A stretch of 64,000 nucleotides of DNA from Onchocerca lupi. Its lineage: Eukaryota; Nematoda; Chromadorea; Rhabditida; Onchocercidae. Below are positions 36,810 to 48,859 of the stretch, one piece after another (position 1 is the first letter of the stretch; each line of letters opens with the position of its first letter). The position numbers and the translations under genes are program-made. The stretch spans positions 28,804-92,803 of the forward strand of contig JAOVVO010000301.1 in NCBI GenBank assembly GCA_028564675.1, in the 5' to 3' direction. The notes below the pieces were generated by a model that was given only the letters and a program-made list of their open reading frames with translations, was not told where the DNA came from and made no database searches.

Positions 36810-37714
36810 CGTATCGCATCCTCCTTCATATGAATGGTGAAAAAGCTTCTAACAATGATGGCATCAATGCTGAACTTATTGCTGCGAAGAAATTTAGAAA
36901 TATCGGGGAATTCGAACTAGAACCGCATGAAAATCGCGATAAACACCAATAGTATCGCATTGGGAGTCTGACGTGCCTTGATTATCAAGCAGGAAAATCA
37001 TGGATTCAAATTCGGCGTTAGGCAAATTTATATGCAAACTTTTTAGGATGCTGAAGAAGGGGCGTTTGCGTTTGCTGAAACGGCTTCGCGATCAGGTTGC
37101 CTCAAATTTGATGTTTGCGCCACCATTTAATAAATGGAATATATACAGCAGCATTTATAAGGTAATGGTAGCATATACAGTAGCATTTATAAGGTAATGA
37201 AATTTCTTTATTGATATATTATATATAATATCCTTCATAGGTTAGAAATTTAGAATGACCTAATGTATAGAATTATTTGATAACTTTTCAAATGACATAT
37301 GCACTTATTGGTGTTTAAGTAACGAGAATCAGGATACCTCTCGCTCAATTTCACGATGAAAAATGTAAATGAAAGATTTAGGTTCTTACAACATTGACAA
37401 AGATTCCATTCCTTCATTATTGGAAGTGTATTTACAGGCTAAACAGAAGTTTTTATTGTGTGCACATCGATATGTGCAAACTTTGCAGGACAGTACTTCA
37501 TCACTAGCGAGAAATTCAAAATCATCATTACCAGAAATTCAAAATCATTTCCACTCTGTTAGTATTAGAGGAAATATTAAAATACTCTTTATCGATAGAA
37601 GTAGGATTCTAAGCTCTTTTCTAAACTGCTTTAATAGTATTTGATAATTCGCCTCTGTTCCTTCTGTCCTTAAGCAAGATAGAGATGATAAAACAAGCTA
37701 TCAGCTCAAGATAA
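35466..37714 (+). CDS. Ankyrin-repeat protein, ANKRD34-like pattern; 3' exons unresolved
   Basis: Exons 35466-35627, 35785-35985, 36088-36216 and 36473-36679 join in phase, giving 232 residues if translation stops at the TAG at 36679. The core has three ankyrin-type units: KNIRGETLIMSVIRYE, GCDPSEPDERQLRTPLMLAC and MAADKMGNTVLMYAAMYS. The RGETLIM/RTPLMLAC/GNTVLMYA order recalls vertebrate ANKRD34 proteins, but that is a resemblance, not an assignment. Further coding-like pieces follow: 36833-36952 (NGEKASNNDGINAELIAAKK), 37047-37095 joined in phase to 37382-37557 (KDSIPSLLEVYLQAKQKFLL), and perhaps 37679-37714. How the last core exon connects to these across a TA microsatellite is unclear. 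Likely a cytoplasmic scaffold. Confidence 0.65.
36765..36805. repeat. TA dinucleotide microsatellite inside the ankyrin gene
   Basis: About 20 TA units between the core ankyrin exons and the downstream coding-like segments. Length is likely polymorphic and prone to assembly error, which would shift any frame read through it. Confidence 0.9.
37141..37200. repeat. 32-bp tandem duplication carrying a duplicated splice-donor sequence
   Basis: ATATACAGCAGCATTTATAAGGTAATGG is followed by a near-identical copy, so TTTATAAG|GTAATG occurs twice 32 bp apart. One base in the repeat body differs (AGC/AGT). Confidence 0.8.
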
Positions 37715-39256
37715 AGGAGAGGAAGGCAATATCGGTGTGAAGTTTGACAGGATATCAATCCGGAGTTGTATTAAATAAATGATAGTAAATTGCTGAATTC
37801 GCTGTTCAATGAGATAGATTCTTTTGAACGCCGAGAATGTCTAATTCCTCGAATGAACTTCGCTAGAGTACGGTCTCAAAAAATTTGATTCATGTAATTG
37901 CATGTAGAATTCACATTTTAGCAGCTTATTCGTTTTTACCAGGATTTTCTGATTAAGCACTGCGATAATTAATAATTAATCAATCAGGATAAGTTAAAGA
38001 AGACCGGATAAAACAGAAACAATAAATTTAAAGCAACAGAGATTAAGGGAACAATTATTAAAGACTTTTTACAGCTTAGCTTTAAATTTAGTCTTGTTGT
38101 TCTTATGCATTACTTTAATTCGAACATTGCGATGCTAAAAATGAGGTCTTTTATAAGAAATGTGCTATCAAATTCTTCCTCGCATTCTTAGAAAAAAATC
38201 CAAAACATCATTTTGAAAATTTTAAAGTGAGAAAAGATGTTTCAGGGTGTAAGCAATGGGAATCCCTTGAAAAAATATCAATCCAAGACCAATCCCGCAG
38301 CAAACAGTGTAGTGGTAATGAATATCAACTTACCACCACTATCACAATCAATTGTGAATGCGTCAACAACATTCTCAGATAAGCGCAGAGTATAAAAGCA
38401 GGCTTTCCTTGCTAATTTAAGGCCAATTGCCAAATAGAGTGATAGAAATAACATTAATTTACAATCACTATCATCTACTTGCAGTTTAGTTTATTGCTTT
38501 CCGAAGTTTCATTGTCATGTCATAACATTTGTTGAAAGAACAATAAGAAATTGTCATTTGGAAAAATTAATTTCTTATTCAGCTAATCCATTCACAATTC
38601 TGATTTAACAATTCCATGAGTAAGTATCGAACTAAAGTTTTCAGGTAACTGAAAAAGCGAAAGATGAGAAAGTGCAGCAGTGACATTACTTTGAAGCAGT
38701 GACAAGAAGTAAATGGTTTTTCAATCACAACAGATGGAAGTGCCTTCTGAATATGTGACCATTTCGTAAAACTTACATGACATACTAATATATTTGCATA
38801 TAATTCATAGAGCAGAAGACAACTCGAATAATGTTATAACCATGTGCAGTGAAATATATTGCCACATTAAAAATTAGTAAGTATGGCAAATTTTATTGAT
38901 TCAGAATTTATAATTTGCATTACGTATACAAGAATAAATGCGAATCAATAAAAGTTACTCAACACGAATCCCATAACGATCTCTCATTCTTAATCCCTGA
39001 CAAATTTAAATTAATCATTCAATACGAAAATTTTATTTCGCATAGGTATGAATTCACAATACTGCATTATTGTGACAAAGTTGCATAGATCGAGTATATT
39101 TGAAAGACATTAGGTAGACAATTACAATTTTCTGACAACTAATAATAATGTGTTACTTCTGAAATTTTTCCAAAAATTTAGAATTGTGGTTTCGGTAATA
39201 AGAAAGATTACAGGTCTTCTTGAAAGTTTCGGAATGGAACATAGTGCATTAGGAGC

Positions 39257-39293
<37 letters not shown>

Positions 39294-39324
39294 AATGGAT
39301 AGCTGGGGGAAAAGAAAAAACAAA
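37715..39324. other. Intergenic between convergent genes, no gene seen
   Basis: AT-rich. The only striking element is a 32-base A run at 39260-39291, just beyond the NMNAT stop codon. Confidence 0.5.
39260..39291. repeat. 32-base poly-A run
   Basis: Uninterrupted A on the plus strand (T on the NMNAT sense strand), 33 bp beyond that gene's stop codon. Confidence 0.95.
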
Positions 39325-42300
39325 CTATACGGTAGTTTCAGGAGCTGAAGTCAACTTATATTTTCTGTAAATAAGTGTTATATTATTACTCTCTTCACTT
39401 TCGCCTTCAGACCGTACATGAAATGATGAACGATTTTTGCCTTCTTTTTCCAGCGACAGTTCGTCTATCAAATTTCCAACGCTACGTGAAACCGCATTTG
39501 TCGACTCTCGTTTAGTTAGCATTTTATGGTTCTTTCTCTTGAATTATTTCCAAATTTGACAAATTTAAAATCAAAAAAAAAAAGATTTCCGAAATCTGTA
39601 ATAAAACTATATAAAATCAAGGTTTTGAGGTATAAAATATATAAAATGCATTAAGCACACTTTATTGTGAATATTTTTTGCAACTTATGTATAACTGGAG
39701 TTATCTTTTCAGAATATGAAAATTTAATATGAGTATTCAAACTTTAAATCTTTTACCTGTCCTGGTGCTTGCATCCTCATTTGCAGATTTGTTTGCTCAC
39801 AGTGTACATCGTTAGTCTGGGATGTAATTAGTCCATCTGATTCTTCAGCAAGCCTGTAGGGTTCGTCTAAAAAGATTCTGTTTATTGATTTGATTTTTAC
39901 TGAAAATCAATGTTTGAAAATTTTAACAGCAGACTTTATATTCGAATCCACTGGGCGATAATTTTGAATTCAAATTCTCAACCAGTACTGGATTAAAAAT
40001 CCGATTCAAATTATTGCAAATGCACTTGGAATATTTACCCTGACTGTGGAAAGGCAATAGGTGACAGTCGTTTAAATGCTACTGAACAATTGAAAAGCGC
40101 TTAAAATTTCCATAGAGGATAAGAAAATAAAATTTTATTAATCAACAAGTTTCCTAGTCGAAGTTTGGATGATATTTAGCTCATGCATCTTAAATATTTG
40201 AGAACTCTTTCGTTATGAGATCTAAGAAAACTGAGAAACAAGCTATTCCGGAAAACAGCAAAAAGCATAAATAAATACAAATAAAAAAGATATGATATAT
40301 ATCAATTAAACAGAATTTCAAACAATTATACGAACAAAAATTCAAAATACATGCAAGAAGATAAGAATGCCAGATTTGTAGGAGCAATTACCTGTCACAA
40401 CCAAATATTTTTGGTGAAGTCAATTTTAATTACCACAATTTGTTATAATTTTGCAACTGGAATTTTTAACAGAAGTGCCCTTGGAACATGCTATGGCAAT
40501 AAAACTCCTGAACCAGTGAGAGCGAGAATAACAATAGAATTCCAGGCTGAACAGAGTGCCAAGCAAATTGAAGTATAACCTTTTTTGACACCAGGATAAT
40601 CAGTCCAGTCAGTGTTTGTAGCTAACAGCTTATCCGAGGCAAAATTATGATAATCTGGAGATTCCACTGAGCGAAAATGTGCATGCTTGCATTGTTTGGG
40701 CACCTGCAGCAACGAGCAGTAAATAATTTAGAACAGCTAGGAACGACGCAAAGTTTCTAAATCCACTAGAATTACTAGAATTCTTAGTACCTTTTTGAAT
40801 CTTATCGTCCGAATCAAATAATCTGTATTAAAATAGTAACAGAGAGAAATGACATTTAAACATACCATTGTATCGATGTTGGTTTCAACTAAACATTGTC
40901 TATTTTGCATTGAGAATGGCAGAATCCTTTGTGACTGTGACAGTGAATGACTGGTGTCAATATATTTTCCAGTTAATAATGAACATCCAGGCAAGGAACC
41001 TGAGGGACACCAAATCGGGCTTGACTCCGAAACAAATGATTGCTTCTCATCCTGTAAAAAAATGAAAATTGGAAAGAAAAATCTTAAAATGATCCACGCA
41101 TTATCAATTTCTGAGAAAAGCTGAATGATGGAACATGAACAGTATGAACAGTAAACTTGAAAAATTATTTTCAAGTATGCACAATAAATTTTTTTAACCA
41201 TTATATTAAGTTTCTGACTCCACCACTTTAAATTCCACCAAGGAAATTGGCATCCAGTAAAGAATGATTCAGCTTTTTAAACTTTATTTTTCCCGCTTTT
41301 GGAATAAGTTTCATAATACAGGAAAGCATCTTTGTTTCAAACCTACAATGTTGGTTATGGCATTATAGGTTTAAAACAAAGCAGTGGACCATTAGTCAAG
41401 AGAGTGAAACGCATACAAATCAAATTTGAATTTAAGATGGAACTTGAATCATCGGTTCAAAACTTTCAAAATAACTTATAAACAACCTCTGGAGAATGGA
41501 CAAGAAGTGCATTGTGGCTATCTTCAGCGGCCGCAATTGTTTGCTTTAGAGGTAAAGGATTAAGTTTTGGATGTTTTAAACAGTTTTTAAGGGAAGCAGC
41601 AGTATTGCTTGTCGATATATTTGATGAACTGGCTGGTTTACATATATTCTGCACTTTTATCCGCCTGGAACTTGGCAAATTACAACTATACAAAGGAAAT
41701 CGAAGGAGCAAAAAAAATGTGAACTGGAAATCCCGCATTATAACAGCCTCTTATTTTCAAATAGCCAAGAGTTAAAAACGAACCAATAACTTGGAAAATT
41801 TTCCCGTAAATCAGAATACAGAATCATAAGCCATTTTTTGCATTTCAATCTCCGTGCTAATTCTATTTTCCTGCTTAATAGCATCAGTTTCTCTCCATGT
41901 AATTACTCTTCTTCATTAACTATGTTCTACTTAGTATTGTTCCGATCCTCAGCAAGTGTCATTATTTTTAGATACTTTATACTTTCATTTCAGTCGGCAT
42001 TATTATACAGATTGCAGATCAGTTTAATCTTCCCATTCTACATTACTGCGTTATTCCGAAATTCCGACGAGGTTTTCAACCAATATATAAACTATTAATA
42101 AGATCAATAGTGATCATCATCAAAAAACATTCAACTGTCTTGAAAATGATATCTCGAATAAAACTGTCAAGCTTTCGGTCTGCGAAAAACTATGTTTTAA
42201 ATTTATGCCTAATAGATAGCTGGAGCTTTATATTTCGCTGTTAAGTTTTGATCCCTACTTTCTTATTAGAAGTTTTAAAAGTTTTCTCATAAAGCTTGAT

Positions 42301-44351
42301 TCTTGAATATACTTATAAGATGACGGACACAAAGTATTATCCTTCACTCATTCCGCTCAACCCAGAAAATGAATCTGATAGCCAATTTCACATTTCAAAT
42401 GCCCAAGATATCTAAGCACTAATTTTTTCCACATTTCAATGCTTACATAGTAGGTAATGATGCAGCTCCATACAGTGAATTGTCCTCAATGTACTGAATA
42501 ATTTCATCACTTGTACAATATCGTATCGATTCTTTCCGCCGAATTGCTGTTCTGAAAATATCTTCATTATCTTTAATCTGATTACTTTTTTCAAGCATTG
42601 AAGCAGTCAATATTTGTGCCTAAAATAATTTAGCAGTTATATTCGAAGTGATCTAGAGAGTTAAACAATTAGAATAGTGGCGGAGTGAAAGATGCAAAAT
42701 ATATAAGTTCTTGGGAAGCTAAAATACTAGACAGGAAAGAAATATTCACACCTTAAGCGTGTCGAACTGATATCATTTGGACAAGTTTCATCTTCAATTA
42801 TAAATATATTCTTCTGAAAAGTCAAAAAAGTAAAAGAAATATTGAATTTTTTATCAGATATTTCCATATGATGAAAAGCTAGTTATTTATGAAGTTTTTA
42901 AAACATGAATACCTGGTATGTATGGAGCACATCTGCAAGATAGATAGCACTAACAGGATCAGTGTTTGCTCGCATTACTACAACCACACCAAAATCTCTG
43001 ACAACTTCCTCGACCTGAATTTCAAGTTTAAGTATATTAAAATTCAAATCATTTAATCATTTAAAATTTATTGCTTTTTTATTGTTTTGGAAAAGCAAAA
43101 TGGAGAAATTTAGTAATTTAGCATATCATATCTTTCACATATATTATCTATTCCTTTTTTAAAAAGGACACTTTATTTTATTTGAAAATAAAGTTGATGG
43201 TTTCATATTGTAACGGCATTGTTTGCACTAAAAAAATGCGGAAATAAGTAAACCTGCTTGGAATCCCATAACATAACATCGGAAACGGCCAATTTTGTAA
43301 CGCTTTCAATAACATCACCACCACAGAGTAATAATAATCGTACTTCATAGTTTTCACTTCTATATTTACGATCAAGTGTTTGCTTGAAATGATGCAAGAC
43401 ATGAATTGTCCTTATCCATTCACCTTGCGAACACTCCCATCCATCTGCTCTATAATGAAAGTTTAATATCTTTTTCGAAACAAATTTTACATATTTTCAC
43501 TGCATTGCACTGCAGAGACGAATTTAAAATTTTCATATAAATTTTAAGAATTAATTCAGCCTTAATCACAGTATCACATTCCAAGAGAGTGGATGAAAGT
43601 TGCATACCTTATCCAGGACGATGATTTGACAGCCAATTCTACCATTTTCAGCCTGTGTTTAGCTGGTACCATATCAGGTCGACCAAGACTATCTGCTACT
43701 GGACTCATAATACCTTCAATAACCTCCCATCCATGTATTTTCTTCAGGTAGTCGCGTGCACGCTCTGTAGTACTTCTTTTGAAAAATTTCTAACAAATGA
43801 CAAAGAGATTCCTCAGCAATCTAAATTAAATCAAATTTCCAACTTATAATAAAATGTCTTCTATTCGTCTTTTTATTCCTTCTAAAAGAGGAAAAATTGT
43901 TAATTTTTCAAAGAAAATGCAAAAAGGACACTTAAAAGAAACTGAGTAAACTACTGCCAACCAAATAAGTCATTATTTCCAACGAAATCAGTGAAACAAA
44001 GTATGGCTGAAAGGGCCAATTTTAGTAAGGATAATTAAAGTAAATTTTAGAGCTTTAGACCAACCAATACTTGACTGTTAATTGGCTTTTTGCAAAATGG
44101 AATCTCTGGTGATGTTTTGCAAGGATATAGTATGCCCTAAATCACGCTTTAGTTTGATCCACGTGCTAGTAAGATTTTAAAGCATCCTACAAGCAAAATC
44201 TCCAAATGATTAAATCACAAAGTAACACAGTAAAATGCTTACCAAACATTCGAAGATGCATATAAGTTGGTGGACTGAACGTGCCGCATGAAAGCAATGC
44301 TACTCGTCTGAAAGTTACTTGCGACGTGTTAGCGTCCGAACTCTTTTCCAT
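39325..44351 (-). CDS. nmat: Nicotinamide/nicotinate mononucleotide adenylyltransferase (NMNAT) with optional C-terminal tail
   Basis: Makes NAD(+) from NMN and ATP. Core exons 44243-44351, 43608-43764, 43254-43449, 42913-43014, 42752-42813 and 42447-42551 are in phase. The start (MEKSSDAN) precedes LLSCGTFSPPTYMHLRMF, the GxFxPxxxxH nucleotidyltransferase motif. Further core blocks are EGIMSPVADSLGRPDMVPAK, LLLCGGDV, VVVVMRANTDP, and NDISSTRLR followed by RKESIRYCTSDEIIQYI, the ISSTxxR signature. Reading on gives a stop after 244 residues, the usual NMNAT size. That stop overlaps a good donor; if spliced, exons 41487-41685, 40866-41051, 40580-40703, 39757-39866 and 39325-39537 continue in phase to a protein of about 520 residues. 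The tail is Ser/Asn/Gln-rich without a recognisable domain. Confidence 0.93.
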
Positions 44352-44811
44352 CAAATACCCCAAACATCACACCATTGCTGCGAGTCACATTACTTTCTTT
44401 TGCAGTAAAAAATTTTTTGTTGAATCAATTTAGCTTTTACCTCTGTATGGCTTCTTCAGTGATTGTCTTCTATAAAAATTTTAAGAACTTACTTTAACGT
44501 ACGTGCATGAATGAATATGTTGACGTAATTTTTGATAATTGTTAATGAGATCTGACGACATTTAAAACACAGTCCTCTGTAGATGCCACTAAGTGACGGA
44601 AATATCAATTCATTTTTAGAAATATAAGTAATGCAGCTCTCAAGAAATAAGAAGATACTACTGTAGCATATATTTCTTGAAAAAAATCTACTCTCAATTC
44701 AAGCAGCAGAAAAATTTTTATGACATATTAATGAAAGATGAAAAACAGAGAAATTGAAAGAACGTAGATATAATTTTGACTATAAGTCTCAATTAAATTT
44801 GCGAAATGCGA

Positions 44812-44835
44812 TTTTTTTTTTTTTTTTTTTTTTTT
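44812..44835. repeat. Poly-T run, 24 bases
   Basis: Uninterrupted T on the plus strand, about 460 bp upstream of the NMNAT start. Confidence 0.9.
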
Positions 44836-45460
44836 GCAAAAAGCTTAGTTTGATAAGAGATTTGAAAGATGAATCCATCGCGAATCTATTCTAAAGTTAA
44901 AACTGTAAGGGTGAGATACTGTAAAATAAGATGTTTCAAAAATGACTCGTTTTCAAATAAGATGAGCAAATTAGCTAATTAATCAAAACTAAAAATTCAA
45001 ATGACTGCATTTTTAAAGAATATGAAGCTGTGCTCCATGCCAGGTTGCAGGTAGTAAAAATAATTACAATTAAGTGACTGAAATTCTAGCCAACCAGCTA
45101 ACTGTCTCCAATTTTTTCGGATTTGGTAAGTTTTAAACACAGAAGAAGTCCTGAAGTGTGGATAAAATTGACTTATAAAAACGAGTAAAAGATTTTTTGA
45201 ATAATAAAAATGAAGAATCCTACTGCTGAGTCTTGAAATTTTTCTTGGAAAAACTTAAATTTCTTTAAGATCAATTTCATTCACCATCAATGCTTTTCGC
45301 ATTTAGTGGAAAAGACATCTTACTAAAAAGCGATACATTGTCGCATTTCAAGGAATAATTCGGTATTTCGTTGATCGATAAAAATACTATGAGATCAATT
45401 ACTCTGAATCCAAGCAAATAACTCAAGCGATTTCCAATCAATTTTGAGAATATTGTTAAT

Positions 45461-48350
45461 TTTTAGATTCGACACTGACCTTTTCATAAAGCCAAACAAT
45501 GGAGTGTCATTTCAAAGGAGAAAACGAGAAAATTATCCAGAAAGCAAAGAAACTGCATTTGAAAATCTAAAATTTAGGAAATTTTCTGAATAAGTGAAAA
45601 GATCGAAGTTAGTCATTGGATTAGCTAATGAACAGTAATTTCCAATAAGAACAAGCTGCATGTTATTTTGCTATTACACATTTTCTCCTTTGGATAGCAA
45701 TGTCATCGCAAGCAAAACGAATTTTGATAATTTGCATAAATGGCAGTAGTAGAAAAGAAGAAAAGCATAAAAAATCGAATAGCAATTTGCTAAAAAATTG
45801 CTATTTCTTTCAAAATTCTCAAATTTTTGTTTAAACTTGTTGAGAAAGAACAAATTGATGATTATAAAATTCTCAAAGTTTCATCAAACTGTCAACAATT
45901 TTTAGTAATAAATTTCGAAGAGAAAGTGACAAAAAGAACGTGGGAGAAAGTTGAATGAATGCAGGTGCAGTTCCTTGCCAAAAATTTGCCATCCGGGAGA
46001 TGGTGCTGTATTTTCTATTATGGAACTTGAGGATTCAAGAAAGGACTGACTATCTGCAAGTACATACCGTACGAAGATGATGAGTTTTGGCTAAAAAAAT
46101 GAAGAATTCGAAGGAAATGAGATGCAGAAATCAGAACAGCAAAACAAACTGGTGGATATAAGAGTCGATGATGGAGAAGAATGGTGAAGAAAGGCAAAAT
46201 TCAATATAGAATAGTTCACATGAAACTGGAACAAGAACAGTTGACAACTGAAACAGAAATTGTAACATGTCAAGATAGCGGAAAGAGATTAAAGCAAAGC
46301 ACAGAAAAGCGAAAAGGATCACTCGATCTTAGGTGGTGATATGGAAATAAGTGACCGACATCTATTTCTATATTAACGATAAAGAATAAACTGAGTAATT
46401 AAGGAAACAATTAAGTTTTAAAATGAAGCTCACTGTGTTTTGAAGAGATGTTGGTCATCTTTAAAAGACTTACTGATAAATGGAATACTGGGAGTAAAAT
46501 ATTAAATCGGAACAAAAACATCTGCAGAAATTTTGAAAACGGTGAAATAATAATTGTCGTGGCGAAAAATGGAAAAGTATGAAGTATGGTACTCAATGCA
46601 AACAGAGCAAAGTTCTGGAAGTAACTACCAATGACATAACAAAACTCTGAACTGTGAATACGATGTATTCTAAAATAAAAAAAAGCTATTTTGATAAAAC
46701 TTTTGACGAAACTTGAATTAAAATAGTGAGCAAAAGACTCAAAATGACAGGAAAGACCAAATGAAGCATATGGATTTTAGTTTAAAATTTTTTATAACCT
46801 AAGGACGACAGAAAAATTCAACGCCATATTCATTTTAGCCGGATTCAATTTTACATAAGAATCCAGACAATTCTAACGTTTTCAAGATCCACTTTCAACA
46901 AATTAATATGTTTCGATGAACCACACCCCATCATTAAGCGCGATAAACAGTCATCATATGCAAATGGATCATAAGTGGAAGAAGTGTTCTGTTTTTTTTT
47001 TTCTTTTGTTTTTAAACGTGAAATTCCGATACAAGCCAATGATTTGCTTGCCGACGATATTTAAAATGTTAATAAAAATACCACTATTACAACATAAAAA
47101 TATTTTATTTCGGACGCTTCAGTGCAATATCATCTTGTTTTAAAAGTTTATTTGCGGAACAAAAAAAAGTTATCAGCATATGGAGGGACCAAAGATCAAC
47201 CGACATTTCAGAAAATGGCAATGAAAAACTTTACAAGACGAAAAACAAACTTGTTTGTATAAGAGAATGCATGCAATCCTACGCAAACATAGATCCACTA
47301 AAACTGCAACTTTCCGGGGTCTTTGGCAACATCAGTTGAATTCATTTGAGAAGCAATCCGACGGCTAACGGCACTGAATTGGAGATAATAACATCCGACG
47401 AGAAATGTTCCAACGAATCTCTTTTCCATTCTTGTTATTTATGATTGCAATGATGCTCCCAACCAGAATATTGAAGAAAGAAATCTCATATTATGAATGT
47501 GAAATTGTTAAATACGAAAGTAAAATCAGATGGCCAACGAAAGATTTGAAATTATCTCAAGAAACTGGGGAAAAAAAAAGAATCGGACATTACACTTAAT
47601 GGTGGTGATACATGGATGAAATTTGAACAGCGTTAGTGTTAATTAAAAAAGGGTAAGATGAAGAAAGATATAGGAAGGTAAGATTCTTCAAGAAATTCCT
47701 TCAGCCTCTTAATAACGCCGCACAGTGCAGGGTAATGACAAAAGAATGACTCGTTGCTGAATGGGTAAAAGGAGGCGAAAAGCGAGTAATGTTAGAGCAG
47801 TGTATTATTTTAAAGAGTGACTTGGTGGTGAGTGATAATTTTGCCTAAAATAAGCTGTATGAATTGGATGAAAAAACGAGGAACTTACGATGACTGCACA
47901 AAGCATCATCTACCAGTAATATCGATCAGTTGCGTTAAATAGAGCAAATTGTTGAAAACAAGCAGAAATAGCTCAATCGCAAGAAAATCCCTAATTAAGT
48001 AACAAAAACAAAGGTAAGAATAGAAGAACACGCCTATTCAGCAAAAAAAAGATAAATCGCCGCATGGATGGTATTTGAAAGTTGTGATGTCAAAATAGTG
48101 AAAGGAACAAATTAAATAGAAAATGGGAACTTTGGAAAAATGAAATCAAACATTGATTAATATCGGTATAAGATCAAGGATCAAATAAAAATTATAGGAA
48201 AACAAAAAGGACTAGAACCATTAGAAAGTGCAAATATGCTAAGAATATGGAAGGAATTGGATATATAAATGCAAACTTATGCTGCGATCGAGTTGCATAA
48301 CAACAACAACATACCAGGCCAAGATGTATCGAACATTGGACAATGACTGT
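45461..48350 (+). other. Purine-rich (plus-strand) stretch, possibly decayed coding sequence
   Basis: The plus strand is conspicuously rich in A and G over nearly 3 kb, unlike the flanks. From 47405 to 48350 one frame carries about 14 stops in 315 codons, mostly TAA, fewer than I would expect by chance at this base composition. Between stops it reads as charged, protein-like segments such as LEQCIILKSDLVVSDNFA. No family is recognisable. Confidence 0.2.
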
Positions 48351-48816
48351 TCCCATAATATTTTTTATTGATTACCCATCTCGTAAGAGAATGAAATTTG
48401 CGAATGAATGATTTGTTGAAATGTGAGTGTGCTGCTAATGCTAATATATCATAGTTACAGCTTCTTCCCGGGAAGTGTTTATGCATCCTTTGCTTGCTTC
48501 CTCCTTATTTTCTTCCTACAACCTTATCACTTCCACATTACATCTTTCTTTTCTTCAATTGTTTAATCCTTCAATTTTTCACATAAATTGTAACCTCATT
48601 AACTCCGTAAAATCACGAAACTTAGCCAACTTTTAAGTCTTCATCAAAATAGACTTAACTATACGAATTTCGAGTAAGAATATGAAAAGAGAGTCCTGAA
48701 CATGAAAAAAATTTTGTTCAGCACAATAGTTTTATTTTCATTGCTTTGATTTCTAGATAGCTAAAATGAATTTATTCTAACTTTACTATTTTTAATTTTA
48801 ATCTAACTTTACCATT

Positions 48817-48859
48817 TTTCATTTAACTAGTTAATTTTTATAAAACTAGTTAAATGAAA
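48817..48859. repeat. Perfect 16-bp inverted repeat with 11-nt loop
   Basis: TTTCATTTAACTAGTT and its exact reverse complement flank AATTTTTATAA. Could extrude a cruciform or mark a small element end; nothing coding nearby. Confidence 0.8.

Noticed and set aside
36641..36829. Minus-strand frame with repeated Ile-Tyr
   Set aside because: Produced by the TA microsatellite.
39109..39131. TGAAAGACAT resembles the 5' end of miR-71
   Set aside because: Only the first ten bases agree, the rest diverges, and the flanks cannot form a precursor hairpin.
39925..39965. TTCGAATCC as a possible tRNA B-box
   Set aside because: No matching A-box, acceptor stem or anticodon arm.
45090..45112. CAACCAGCTAAC resembles the reverse complement of miR-34
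   Set aside because: Similarity covers the 3' part only; the seed region does not match and no hairpin is present.
45901..46330. Minus-strand hydrophobic frames (Phe/Leu/Ser-rich) that look like membrane proteins
   Set aside because: They are shadows of the purine-rich plus strand; composition alone gives F/L/S-rich peptides, and splice signals are absent.
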